Positions 1-8,156 of a DNA stretch of 59,406 nt are shown in pieces. The position numbers and the translations under genes are program-made. Source of the stretch: Streptomyces huiliensis (GTDB taxonomy: Bacteria > Actinomycetota > Actinomycetes > Streptomycetales > Streptomycetaceae); contig NZ_JAIQLH010000087.1 in the NCBI RefSeq assembly GCF_020037025.1, positions 1 through 59,406 on the forward strand, given 5' to 3'. The notes under the pieces are model-generated. The model searched no databases. It was not told where the DNA came from and worked only from the letters and a program-made list of their open reading frames with translations. How positions within the stretch are numbered: position 1 is the stretch's first letter; each line of letters opens with the position of its first letter.

Positions 1-282
1 GGCCAGCCCGGAGGCGCGGGACCGAACGCGCCGGGCGGCGGACCCGGCGGCGGGCCGGGCGGGCGGTCACGGGGCGGCTGGGGCGGGGTGGCCATGCGTC
101 CAGCGTCCTCCGCCGGGCGCCGCCGCCACCGCGGGGTGACAGGACCGTCACACGTCCCGCGCGGGAGCATGACATTCCGTCACGGTCCCTGGACCGTCAC
201 GGCTTCCGCGCCGTCATGGTCCCCGCTCCCACCCGCGTGGCGCACCGCACCAGCCCGACGATCCGACCGTACGATTTTCCGG
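1..282. other. Non-coding or unassigned left edge with an imperfect palindrome
   Basis: I see no convincing gene in this stretch. At 178-188 and 191-201 two 11-base arms (CGTCACGGTCC and GGACCGTCACG) form an inverted repeat with one mismatch, and a further ACCGTCAC copy lies at 153-160. The arrangement looks like an operator or promoter-proximal site for the following gene, but no regulator can be named. Confidence 0.3.
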
Positions 283-777
283 ATGACGGTCGATACGCAC
301 CAGAATGTCACCTCGGCGAAGGCGCGGGCCGCCTGCCTCCTGCTGGCCTTCCGCCACGGCAACCAGCGCGCCTTCGACGACGGCCTGCCCTCCGACATGG
401 CGGCGGACGAGGCCCGTTACCTCGTCGCCGCCCTCGTCTGGATCGCCAACGAAGCGGTCCGCAAGGTGTACCGGCCCGCCGTCACCGACCGGGTGCTGCG
501 CCACCTCGCCGGCCGCTCGCCGGACGAGCCCGGCTGGGTCCGGACGGACGAGGAGGCGGCGCCGGACGTCGCGCTGCTGCTGGAATCGGTGTGGCGGGAG
601 GACACGGACGCGGTCCGTGAGCTGGTTCGGGCCACGCCCGACACCACGTTCCTGCTCGGCAAGCTGCTCCAGGCCGTGGCCCTGCTGCTGCCCCGGGTGC
701 CGGAGGACGAGTTGCGCGGGGTGCTCAGCGAACTGCGCGGAGGAACGCCTCCAGACCCGCCAGATCGTCCGTGTTGA
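283..777 (+). CDS. Hypothetical protein, helical, about 164 aa
   Basis: I do not recognise a characterised family. The ATG at 283 is preferred because the predicted protein from there (MTVDTHQNVTSAKARA...) has a regular hydrophilic helical character, whereas the upstream in-frame extension is Arg/Pro/Ser-rich and looks non-coding. The protein is soluble, acidic, without signal peptide or membrane segment; it contains Leu-rich amphipathic stretches and ends in a Pro-rich tail. Its last 53 bases overlap the 3' end of the convergent GDPD-like gene, so the tail (TPPDPPDRPC) is read from DNA that also codes on the other strand. Function unknown. Confidence 0.6.
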   Translation: MTVDTHQNVTSAKARAACLLLAFRHGNQRAFDDGLPSDMAADEARYLVAALVWIANEAVRKVYRPAVTDRVLRHLAGRSPDEPGWVRTDEEAAPDVALLLESVWREDTDAVRELVRATPDTTFLLGKLLQAVALLLPRVPEDELRGVLSELRGGTPPDPPDRPC

Positions 778-1609
778 GGTGGTCGACACCGGCCGCCAGC
801 AGCTCCCGCCACACCGCGTCCCGCGCCGGACCGGGCAGGTCGGGCGTCGCCCAGAATCGCACCCGCCGGTGCTCGGCGTGGGCCTGCCGGACGATCCGCC
901 GCAGCGCCGCCCGCTCGGCCTCGGGCATCGGACCCACCCCCTGCCAGCGGAAGTTCTGCCCCCAGTTGTCGCTGACGAGTGGGAGGAACGAGGCGGGCAC
1001 CGCGGTACCGAGGTCGGCCGGCCGCCCGTCGTAGCCGGCGTACCGCACCCGTTCCGCCTCCATCGGCCCGCGGGCCGCGCGGTCGCCGGAGACCACCGCC
1101 GTCACCGCGCCGGTCCTGACCCGGCCGTCCGCGCAGACGGTGAGGATCTCCCGGTAGCGGCGGAGTTCCCGGGACAGGGCGCGGTACGTGGGGTCGCCCG
1201 CGGACTTGATGTCGATCAGCAGCTGGAAGCCGCGGCCGTACCCCCGGTACACCCGCCCGCCGTTGGCCCGGACGCGGCGCAGCAGCGGGTCGAGGTAGAG
1301 CGCGGCGAGGGTGCGCCGCGGGTCGAGGCCGACGGGGTCGTGCGCGACGAGCAGCTTCTCGCCGACGAGCCAGATGTCGGCCTCGACGCTGGTGAAGCCG
1401 TGGGCGAGCGCGTCGGCGAGGGGGCGCGGGTGCTCGTAGTCGTTGTGGGCGTGGGCCTGCCGCAGGGGAGGCGGGGTGTGTCTGCCGCGCGCGGTGCCGG
1501 CGAGGGCGGGCGGGGCGACGGTCCCCGCGAGGGCGGCGCCCAGGGTGACGACGACGGCGCGGCGGGTGTGGCGCGACGGCCCGGGGCGGCCGGAGACGGA
1601 CGGGGTCAC
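725..1609 (-). CDS. Secreted GDPD/PI-PLC-like phosphodiesterase (AIM6-like)
   Basis: The mature protein starts with QAHAHNDYEHPRPL, the His-rich motif of TIM-barrel phosphatidylinositol phospholipase C / glycerophosphodiester phosphodiesterase proteins of the AIM6 type. It continues with FTSVEADIWLVG and LLVAHDP, placing the metal-binding E-x-D and the second catalytic His in the expected order. The N terminus carries a twin-arginine-like signal (HTRRAVVVTLGAALAG) ending near APPALAGT, so it is probably exported and acts on lipid-derived phosphodiesters outside the cell. The GTG at 1609 is chosen because AGGAGG lies four bases upstream; an in-frame ATG at 1663 would read through a 16-bp tandem repeat. 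About 294 aa. Physiological substrate unknown. Confidence 0.78.
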   Translation of the reverse strand: MTPSVSGRPGPSRHTRRAVVVTLGAALAGTVAPPALAGTARGRHTPPPLRQAHAHNDYEHPRPLADALAHGFTSVEADIWLVGEKLLVAHDPVGLDPRRTLAALYLDPLLRRVRANGGRVYRGYGRGFQLLIDIKSAGDPTYRALSRELRRYREILTVCADGRVRTGAVTAVVSGDRAARGPMEAERVRYAGYDGRPADLGTAVPASFLPLVSDNWGQNFRWQGVGPMPEAERAALRRIVRQAHAEHRRVRFWATPDLPGPARDAVWRELLAAGVDHLNTDDLAGLEAFLRAVR

Positions 1610-1621
1610 GGTCCCTCCTGG

Positions 1622-1653
1622 GGAGCGGGAGTTCGGGGGAGCGGGAGTTCGGG
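1622..1653. repeat. Tandem repeat, 2 x 16 bp
   Basis: Two identical units GGAGCGGGAGTTCGGG followed by a third partial unit (GGACGG). The array lies just upstream of the ribosome binding site of the GDPD-like gene, in its 5' untranslated region. Confidence 0.9.
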
Positions 1654-1854
1654 GGACGGACATGCGGCCCGGGCGCGGGATACGCCTGTGCTGCGCGTGT
1701 CGCTGTCAGTGAAGTATCGGGGCCCGAAGGGCTGTTCGGGAGGGCCGTGCCGAGAGTTGCCGGGTTCGACGCCGGTGCTTTCACCGCCGTTCTTCCGGGG
1801 CAGGGATAGGGCCCCTTGTGGTGTGGTGCAGTCGACGGGTCTTCAGGGGTGACG

Positions 1855-3108
1855 GTGAGCAGACGCGGATGCCGCGTGCGCGCGGTGCTGACGGGGCTGG
1901 TGGCGTGGGTGTCCCTGGTCGCGGGGGCCGGCGGGACGACCGCGTGGGCCGGGCAGGAGGCGAAGGGGAGCGAACCGGGCGCCCTGTCGCTGGGCGCTCC
2001 GGCGGCGGTGGCCCCCGGGGTGGACTACCGGGAGTTCGCGCTGAAGGGTGGTCACGGTCCCGCGCGCGGGCACCTGCTGACCGTGGATCTGCGGGAGCGG
2101 CGGGTCTCCGTCGACCTGCTGTACCCGGGGGTGGTGGGGGCGAGGGAGAGCGTCTCACGGCTGGCCGACCGGCAGGGAGCCGTCGGCGGGGTGAACGGCG
2201 ACTTCTTCAACATCGCCGAGGAGCAGCACCCGGGCGTCGACGCGACCGGCGCCCCCGTGGGTCCCGCCGTGGCGGGCGGCCGGGCGCTGAAGTCCGCGGT
2301 GCCGGACGGCCAGCGCTTCGGCCCGGCGCTGCCGCGCGGGGTCACCACCGAGGACGTGCTCGCGGTGGGCACCGACCGGGTGGCGCGGCTGGACCGGCTG
2401 CGCTTCGAGGGCGTGCTCCGGGCCGGGGGCGACGAGTTGGAGCTGAGCGGCTTCAACCAGTACGCGCTGCCGGTCGGCGGCGTCGGGGCGTACACCCCGG
2501 ACTGGGGTGCGGCGTCCCGGCTGCGGGCCACGTGCGGCACCGACACGGACCGCGGCGCCCCGTGCAGCCGGACGACGCGGGAGGTCACCGTGCGGAACGG
2601 CCGGGTGGCGGCGGTGTCGGGCAAGCCCGGCAAGGGCGCGATCCCCCGGGGGTCCGTGGTGCTGCTGGGGCGGGACGGCGGGGCCCGGGACCTGGCCCGG
2701 CTGGAGGTCGGGGACCGGGTGGAGGTGTCGAAGCGGCTGCGCTCGCGGGAGTCCGGGGCGGTGCGCTTCGCGCTGGGCGGCTTCCCCGTCCTGCGGGACG
2801 GCCGCGCGCTCGGTGGGCTGGACGCCGCGACGGCGGCGGTGCGCACCGCGGCGGGGGTGGCGGACCACGGCCGGCGCCTGTACCTGCTGGCGCTGGACGG
2901 CCGGGCCGCCTACCGCCCCGGGCTGACCGTGGCCGAGCTGGCGGCCGCCATGCGGAAGCTGGGCGCCGTCGACGCGTTCAACCTGGACGGCGGCGGGTCG
3001 AGCACGCTGGTCACCCGGGGTTCCGGGGGGCACGCGACGGTCCGCAACCACCCCTCGGGCGGGGCGGAGCGGGCCGTGCCCAACGGGATCGGAATCTTCG
3101 TCAGGTAG
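1855..3108 (+). CDS. Secreted phosphodiester glycosidase family protein (NAGPA/DUF2233-like)
   Basis: The protein (about 417 aa) has an N-terminal Sec-type signal (VLTGLVAWVSLVAGAGGTTAWA). Motifs of the phosphodiester glycosidase / NAGPA family follow: GGVNGDFFNI near residue 110, and the C-terminal block AFNLDGGGSSTLV with VPNGIGIF at the very end. Family members hydrolyse GlcNAc-1-phosphodiesters or related sugar phosphodiesters; some act on cell-wall polymers. GTG 1855 is chosen because CAGGGG lies about six bases upstream; GTG 1849 and TTG 1816 are in-frame alternatives. It is divergent from the GDPD-like gene, so the two secreted phosphodiester-cleaving proteins may share a regulatory region. 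Substrate not deducible. Confidence 0.82.
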   Translation: MSRRGCRVRAVLTGLVAWVSLVAGAGGTTAWAGQEAKGSEPGALSLGAPAAVAPGVDYREFALKGGHGPARGHLLTVDLRERRVSVDLLYPGVVGARESVSRLADRQGAVGGVNGDFFNIAEEQHPGVDATGAPVGPAVAGGRALKSAVPDGQRFGPALPRGVTTEDVLAVGTDRVARLDRLRFEGVLRAGGDELELSGFNQYALPVGGVGAYTPDWGAASRLRATCGTDTDRGAPCSRTTREVTVRNGRVAAVSGKPGKGAIPRGSVVLLGRDGGARDLARLEVGDRVEVSKRLRSRESGAVRFALGGFPVLRDGRALGGLDAATAAVRTAAGVADHGRRLYLLALDGRAAYRPGLTVAELAAAMRKLGAVDAFNLDGGGSSTLVTRGSGGHATVRNHPSGGAERAVPNGIGIFVR

Positions 3109-3124
3109 ACCGGCGGGCGCGGGC

Positions 3125-3153
3125 GAGGCGCCGTCCACACCGGACGGCGCCTC
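3125..3153. terminator. Hairpin terminator
   Basis: Perfect 12-bp stem (GAGGCGCCGTCC / GGACGGCGCCTC) with a 5-base loop, 17 bases after the stop of the glycosidase gene and between two convergent genes. No U tract, as is usual in Streptomyces; it may act in both directions. Confidence 0.75.
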
Positions 3154-3214
3154 GGTACCGCGGTGCACCGTGGCTGCGACGCTGGCCCGCCGCGGCTCGG
3201 TGCCCGTCCCTGGC

Positions 3215-3409
3215 TCAGGGCCGCACGCTGGCGACCAGGTCGGCGGTGGCCGTGATGCCGTGCGAGATCGTCGGCGCGATGCTGGTGCTGGCCAGCATGA
3301 ATCCCAGCAGGACGCAGACCAGCGCGTGGGACATCCGCAGTCCCCCATTGCGCAGGAACACCACGGCCAGAATCACGAGAAGCAGGATCACGGAGATGGA
3401 AACGGCCAT
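3215..3409 (-). CDS. Small membrane protein, 64 aa
   Basis: An unusually good ribosome binding site (AGGAGG, five bases before ATG 3409) supports this short gene. The product has two predicted transmembrane helices: VSISVILLLVILAVVFL at the N terminus and HALVCVLLGFMLASTSIAP in the middle. A short hydrophilic turn (RNGGLRMS) separates them, and the C terminus TISHGITATADLVASVRP looks amphipathic. Similar tiny proteins occur in Streptomyces as conserved hypotheticals. Function unknown; the size and topology would suit an accessory subunit or membrane-stress protein, but nothing shows this directly. Confidence 0.72.
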   Translation of the reverse strand: MAVSISVILLLVILAVVFLRNGGLRMSHALVCVLLGFMLASTSIAPTISHGITATADLVASVRP

Positions 3410-3607
3410 GGTTGCCTCCTCGGCGGGGCTTCGGTCGTCCGCAAGTCTCGCGTATCGCGCCAGATGCCTTGGTATGGCACATGTCCTCCCTTCGGGTGAC
3501 AAACTCCCGATCGGGTCAGTCGGCGGGCCGCGCCACGCCGCGGTACGGGTGACGTCCCGTGTCTACGTTCCAGGATTGTTCGACGGGCGTGCGGCCCCGG
3601 GCCTGCC

Positions 3608-3613
3608 TAGGCT
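3608..3613 (+). promoter_or_regulatory. Candidate -10 box of lysX (leaderless)
   Basis: TAGGCT is followed by exactly six bases and then the ATG at 3620, with no Shine-Dalgarno sequence. This spacing puts the transcription start at or within a base of the A of ATG, i.e. a leaderless mRNA. No good -35 box is visible. Confidence 0.5.
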
Positions 3614-3619
3614 GACGGA

Positions 3620-6600
3620 ATGAGCCGCACAGTCCGGGAGCGCGGGCGCACCGCGGTGGAGCAGGGAACGGCGGGCGACGCCGCCGGGCGGGCCGCGGAG
3701 GCGCGGGAGGCCGGTCCCGGACCGGCCCCGGGCCGCCCGCTGCGCCGGGTGCCGGGCGCCTTCGCGCTCTTCTTCGGCCTGCTCGGCCTGTTCTGCGCGC
3801 TCACCTCGCTGATCCCGCCGCTGCGGCGCGCGGCGCACCCGGTGACGAACGCCCTGGACACCCTCACCGTCCCCACGGCGCCCAACCTGGCGTACGCGGT
3901 GTTCCTGCTGCTGCTCGCCACCGCGACGGCCGCCCGCAAACGGGTCGCGCTCTGGTTCGTCCTCGCGTACCTGACGCTGCTGGTGCTGGCGGACGCGCTG
4001 CTGCTCGCCGTCGGCTACTGGGACACGGTTCCGTCGCTGGTCCTGTCCCTGGCCGCGATGGCCCTGCTCGTCCTGGCACGCGGCGAGTTCTACGCCCAGG
4101 TGCGCCGGGGCGCGTTCGTCCGGGCGCTGCTGGTGCTGGTGGCCGGTCTCGCGGCGGGCACGCTGGTGGGCTGGGGGCTGGTGGAGCTGTTCCCCGGGAC
4201 GCTGGAGCGCGGCGGCGGCAACCGGCTGCTGTTCGTGGCCAACAAGGTGTGCGGCGGGCTGGTCAGCGGCCGGCACTTCACCGGGCACCCGCCGCACCCG
4301 GTGTACTTCCTGCTCGGCCTGTTCGGCGCGCTGGCGCTGCTCAACGCGACCATGACGCTGTTCCGCTCGCAGCGGCTGGAGGCGGCGCTGCACGACGACG
4401 AGGAGCCGCGCATCCGCGCCCTGCTCGCCCGGTACGGCGGCCGGGACTCGCTCGGCTACTTCGCGACGCGCCGGGACAAGGCCGTCGTCTTCTCCCCCAG
4501 CGGCAAGGCCGCCGTCACCTACCGGGTGGAGGCGGGCGTCTGCCTGGCCTCCGGCGACCCGCTGGGCGACCCCGAGGCGTGGACGCCGGCCATCGACGCC
4601 TGGCTGGAGCTGGCCGGACGGTACGGGTGGCAGCCGGCGGTGATGGGCGCCGGGGAGGAGGGCGCCCGCGCGTACGCCCGCTCGGGCCTGGGCGCGCTCC
4701 AGCTCGGCGACGAGGCGATCCTCCAGGTGGCCTCGTTCGACCTGGAGGGCCGCGAGATGCGGGTGACCCGGCAGGCCGTCAACCGGGTGGAGCGCACCGG
4801 CGCGTCCGTCCGCGTGCGGCGGCACGCCGCGCTCTCCGACGAGGAGATGGGCGAGGTCATCCGGCGCGCGGACGCCTGGCGGGACACCGAGACCGAGCGC
4901 GGCTTCTCGATGGCCCTGGGCCGGCTGGGCGACCCGGCCGACGGGGAATGCCTGCTGGTCGAGGCGTTCGACAGCGAGGGACGCATGATCGCCCTGCTGT
5001 CCTTCGTGCCCTGGGGGCGGGACGGGGTCTCGCTCGACGTGATGCGGCGGGACCGGGCGGCGCCCAACGGCGTCATGGAGTTCATGGTGGCCCGGCTGTG
5101 CGCGCAGGCCGGCCGGTTCGGGATCAAGCGGATCTCGCTCAACTTCGCCGTGTTCCGCGCCGCGTTCGAGGAGGGCGCCCGGATCGGCGCGGGGCCGGTG
5201 CTGCGGCTGTGGCGCAGGCTGCTGCTGTTCTTCTCCAAGTGGTGGCAGCTCGAAGCGCTCTACCGGTCGAACGTCAAGTACAACCCCGAGTGGCACCCGC
5301 GCTTTCTCTGCTATGCGGACGCCGGTGCCCTCGCCCGGATCGGACTGGCCTCCGGCATCGCCGAGGGCTTCGTCTCGGTGCCCAGCCTGGGGCAGCTGTG
5401 GGGCCGGGGGCGGGCGCGCGGCCTCGTCAGCCCGGCGTCGACGGCCGGGCTCCCGTCGCTGTCCGAGCTGGGCCTCGGCGGCCCCGAGGCCGGGGGCGAC
5501 CTGGTCAGGGACGAGCTGGAGCGGCTGCCCGAGCAGGTGCGGGTGCGCCGCCGCAAGCTCGACCGGCTCCGCCGGGAGGGCGTCGACCCCTACCCGCCGG
5601 ACGCCCACCGGACACACACGGCCGCCGCCGTCCGCGCGGCGCACGCGGGGCTCGCGCCCGGCGCGCGCACCGGGGAGCGGGCGGCCGTGGCGGGCCGCGT
5701 GCTGCTGCTGCGCAACCACGGCGGGATCGCCTTCGCCGTGCTGCGCGACTGGTCGGGCGACCTCCAGCTCACCGTCGCCCGGGACGGTTCAGGGCCCGAG
5801 CTGCTGCGCCGCTTCACCCGGCTCGACCTCGGCGACCACATCGAGGCGGAGGGCGAGGTCGGCACCACCGACCGCGGCGAGCTCACCCTCTTCGTCACCC
5901 GGGCCCGGCTCATCGCCAAGTGCCTGCGCCCGCTGCCCGACAAGCGGCACGGGCTCACCGACCCGGAGGCCCGGGTGCGGATGCGGTACGTGGACCTCGC
6001 CGTCTCGCCGGACGCCCGGCGGACGGTCCGGGCGCGCAGCGAGGCCGTGCAGGCGCTGCGCGCGGGGCTGCTGGAGCGGGGCTACCTGGAGGTGGAGACG
6101 CCCATGCTCCAGCAGGTGCACGGCGGCGCGAACGCCCGCCCGTTCACCACCCACATCAACGCCTACGACCTGGACCTGTACCTGCGCATCGCCCCGGAGC
6201 TGTACCTGAAGCGGCTGTGCGTGGGCGGCCTGGAAAAGGTCTTCGAGCTGGGCCGCACCTTCCGCAACGAGGGCGTCTCCTACAAGCACAACCCCGAGTT
6301 CACCATGCTGGAGGCGTACCAGGCGTTCGCCGACTACGACGTGATGCTGGACCTGACGCGGGAGTTGATCCAGGAGGCGGCGGTCGCGGCGCACGGCGCG
6401 GCGGTGGCGGTGCGCGCGGACGGGTCGGGGAAGGCCGTCGAGCACGACATCTCCGGGCCGTGGCCGGTGCGGACGGTGTACGGTGCGCTCTCCGAGGCGC
6501 TGGGCGAGGAGGTGTCCGCGGACACCCCAGAGGCGGAGCTGCGGCGGCACTGCGACGCGGCGGGGGTGCCGCACCGGCCGGAGCAGGGGCGCGGGGACGT

Positions 6601-7000
6601 CGTCCTGGAGATGTACGAGCGGCTGGTCGAGGAGCGGACGACGCTGCCGGTCTTCTACAAGGACTTCCCCACCGACGTCTCGCCCCTCACCCGCCCGCAC
6701 CGCGCGGACCCGCGGCTCGCCGAGCGCTGGGACCTCGTCGCGTTCGGCACCGAACTGGGCACGGCGTACTCGGAGTTGACGGATCCGGTCGAGCAGCGGA
6801 ACCGCCTGACCGCGCAGTCGCTGCTGGCGGCCGGCGGCGATCCCGAGGCGATGGAGCTGGACGAGGACTTCCTGCGCGCCCTGGAGTACGCGATGCCGCC
6901 GACGGGCGGGCTCGGGATCGGCGTGGACCGGCTGGTGATGTTCCTGACGGGGCTGTCGATCCGCGAGACGCTGCCGTTCCCGCTGGTGCGGCACCTGTGA
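3620..7000 (+). CDS. lysX: LysX: lysylphosphatidylglycerol synthase fused to lysyl-tRNA synthetase
   Basis: A 1126-residue bifunctional enzyme. Residues 45-235 contain about six transmembrane helices; about 250-560 form the cytoplasmic MprF-type DUF2156 aminoacyl-transferase domain (for example GRDSLGYFATRRDKA, SLNFAVFRAAFEEG). About 690-780 form an OB anticodon-binding fold, and the rest is a class II LysRS with motif 2 (RTFRNEGVSYKHNPEFTMLE, about residue 877) and motif 3 (GLGIGVDRLVMFLTG, about 1096). The enzyme charges lysine and moves it to phosphatidylglycerol, lowering membrane surface charge; the M. tuberculosis homologue gives resistance to cationic peptides. The organism should have a separate housekeeping LysRS. 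Length is typical, with no disruption. Transcription looks leaderless. Confidence 0.95.
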   Translation: MSRTVRERGRTAVEQGTAGDAAGRAAEAREAGPGPAPGRPLRRVPGAFALFFGLLGLFCALTSLIPPLRRAAHPVTNALDTLTVPTAPNLAYAVFLLLLATATAARKRVALWFVLAYLTLLVLADALLLAVGYWDTVPSLVLSLAAMALLVLARGEFYAQVRRGAFVRALLVLVAGLAAGTLVGWGLVELFPGTLERGGGNRLLFVANKVCGGLVSGRHFTGHPPHPVYFLLGLFGALALLNATMTLFRSQRLEAALHDDEEPRIRALLARYGGRDSLGYFATRRDKAVVFSPSGKAAVTYRVEAGVCLASGDPLGDPEAWTPAIDAWLELAGRYGWQPAVMGAGEEGARAYARSGLGALQLGDEAILQVASFDLEGREMRVTRQAVNRVERTGASVRVRRHAALSDEEMGEVIRRADAWRDTETERGFSMALGRLGDPADGECLLVEAFDSEGRMIALLSFVPWGRDGVSLDVMRRDRAAPNGVMEFMVARLCAQAGRFGIKRISLNFAVFRAAFEEGARIGAGPVLRLWRRLLLFFSKWWQLEALYRSNVKYNPEWHPRFLCYADAGALARIGLASGIAEGFVSVPSLGQLWGRGRARGLVSPASTAGLPSLSELGLGGPEAGGDLVRDELERLPEQVRVRRRKLDRLRREGVDPYPPDAHRTHTAAAVRAAHAGLAPGARTGERAAVAGRVLLLRNHGGIAFAVLRDWSGDLQLTVARDGSGPELLRRFTRLDLGDHIEAEGEVGTTDRGELTLFVTRARLIAKCLRPLPDKRHGLTDPEARVRMRYVDLAVSPDARRTVRARSEAVQALRAGLLERGYLEVETPMLQQVHGGANARPFTTHINAYDLDLYLRIAPELYLKRLCVGGLEKVFELGRTFRNEGVSYKHNPEFTMLEAYQAFADYDVMLDLTRELIQEAAVAAHGAAVAVRADGSGKAVEHDISGPWPVRTVYGALSEALGEEVSADTPEAELRRHCDAAGVPHRPEQGRGDVVLEMYERLVEERTTLPVFYKDFPTDVSPLTRPHRADPRLAERWDLVAFGTELGTAYSELTDPVEQRNRLTAQSLLAAGGDPEAMELDEDFLRALEYAMPPTGGLGIGVDRLVMFLTGLSIRETLPFPLVRHL

Positions 7001-7026
7001 CGGCCCCGGCCGTCGACGGGCGCGGG

Positions 7027-7446
7027 TCAGTCCTTGACGTTCTCGCGCACGCGCCGCGAGGGCGTGAAGACGTAGAGGTCGAGGATGCCCGGCGGGTCGG
7101 CGAGGCCGGGGCCACCCGCCTCCGTCCAGGCCGCGACATCGGCGGGGACGTCCGGATCGTTGCACAACCCCAGCCAGACGGGCCGTCCACCGGCCTCCCG
7201 GCCGGCCCGGGACGGCTGGACGACGATGACGTTCGCCTGCTCACAGGCGTCCAGGCAGTCGGTGACGCGCACGGCGGCCGTGCCGTCCACCGCCTGGCGC
7301 AGCGCGCGCAGCTGCTCGGCGTGGTCGACGCCGGGCACCTTGGGGGTGCCGCAGCAGCAGCCGCGGCAGACGGTGACGGTGCAGCGGTCCGCCGCGGGGG
7401 CGGCGGTGCCGGCGCGGCGGGGGCGTTTCCTCGCGGGGGCGGTCAT
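7027..7446 (-). CDS. (2Fe-2S) ferredoxin-like (thioredoxin-fold) protein
   Basis: A 139-residue soluble protein with the Cys pattern of thioredoxin-fold 2Fe-2S proteins: CTVTVCRGCCCGTPK near residues 22-36 and CLDACEQANVIVVQPS near 63-78. Its ATG (7446) overlaps the stop of the upstream ABC ATPase gene by four bases (ATGA), so it is translationally coupled as the last gene of the importer operon. The coupling suggests an electron-transfer or metal-handling step acting on whatever the importer brings in, for example reductive release of a metal chelate. That is inference; the domain alone does not give the substrate. Confidence 0.8.
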   Translation of the reverse strand: MTAPARKRPRRAGTAAPAADRCTVTVCRGCCCGTPKVPGVDHAEQLRALRQAVDGTAAVRVTDCLDACEQANVIVVQPSRAGREAGGRPVWLGLCNDPDVPADVAAWTEAGGPGLADPPGILDLYVFTPSRRVRENVKD

Positions 7447-8156
7447 CGGAGTGCCTCTTTCTGCGATGCCTGCACTTGCTGGACTTGCTGGGCTTCCTGC
7501 ACTTCCTGCACTTCCCGCCAGCGGACCGTCCGGTCGCACCAGCGGTCCAGCAGGACCGGGTCGTGGCCCACCGCCAGCAGGCCGGCGCCGGTCTCGCGGC
7601 GGTAGTCCTCGACGACGGCGACCAGGGCGGCCGTCGTGGAGGCGTCGAGCATGGCCGTCATCTCGTCGCAGACCAGCCAGCGCGGCCGGAGCACCAGGGC
7701 GCGGGCCAGGCAGGCGCGTTGCAGCTGGCCGTCGCTGACCTCGTGCGGGCGGCGGGTGAGCAGGTCGGCGGTCAGGCCGGTGGCGGCGGCGAGTTCGCGG
7801 ACGCGGTCGGGGGCCTCGGCGCGGCGGCCGGTCGCGCGGAGGGGTTCGGCGATCAGGTCGTGGAGCCGCAGCCGCGGGTCGGCGGACATCCTCGGCTGCT
7901 GGAAGACCACGCCGAACGCGGTGCGTTGCTCGCGCGGCGCGCGGTGCCGCCAGCCGCGTACGGGTTCGCCGTCCAGGGTCACCGTGCCGGCGTCGGGGCG
8001 GTGCAGCAGCGCCGCGACCCGCGCCAGGGTGGACTTGCCACAGCCGCTCGGCCCGAGCAGGCCGACGGATTCGCCCGCGGCCACGGTGAGGGAGGCATCA
8101 CGGACGACGGGCCGGCGCGGTTCGTAGCCGGCGGTGATGCCGCGCAGCTCAAGCAC
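7443..8156 (-). CDS. ABC transporter ATP-binding protein (DppF/NikE type)
   Basis: 237 aa with Walker A GPSGCGKST near residue 35, Q-loop VFQQPRMSADPRLRL, signature VSDGQLQR, Walker B LVCDEMTAMLD and the switch His in AVGHDP. This is the second ATPase of an oligopeptide/nickel-type importer. The GTG start at 8156 has GAGGAG upstream and overlaps the previous ATPase gene by eight bases. The last 20 residues are unusual: a Val/Gln repeat (VQEVQEAQQVQQVQ) encoded by five 9-bp repeats, possibly a short coiled coil. It is coupled by ATGA to the ferredoxin-like gene. Confidence 0.9.
   Translation of the reverse strand: MLELRGITAGYEPRRPVVRDASLTVAAGESVGLLGPSGCGKSTLARVAALLHRPDAGTVTLDGEPVRGWRHRAPREQRTAFGVVFQQPRMSADPRLRLHDLIAEPLRATGRRAEAPDRVRELAAATGLTADLLTRRPHEVSDGQLQRACLARALVLRPRWLVCDEMTAMLDASTTAALVAVVEDYRRETGAGLLAVGHDPVLLDRWCDRTVRWREVQEVQEAQQVQQVQASQKEALR
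7468..7512. repeat. In-frame tandem repeat, 5 x 9 bp
   Basis: Five units of the type TCCTGCACT / TGCTGGACT (plus strand) inside the 3' end of the DppF-type ATPase gene. On the coding strand each unit gives three residues of the VQE/VQQ series, so unit number can change without breaking the frame. Confidence 0.85.

Noticed and set aside
88..282. N-terminal extension of the first hypothetical gene
   Set aside because: The 65 extra codons are Arg/Pro/Ser-rich and contain a palindromic regulatory-looking repeat; the ATG at 283 is a better start.
3563..5719. A 718-codon antisense frame over lysX
   Set aside because: Shadow frame with low-complexity composition; lysX motifs are complete on the plus strand.
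3620..7000. lysX as a chimeric or misassembled fusion
   Set aside because: The MprF-type plus LysRS fusion is the normal architecture of LysX in actinobacteria, at normal length.
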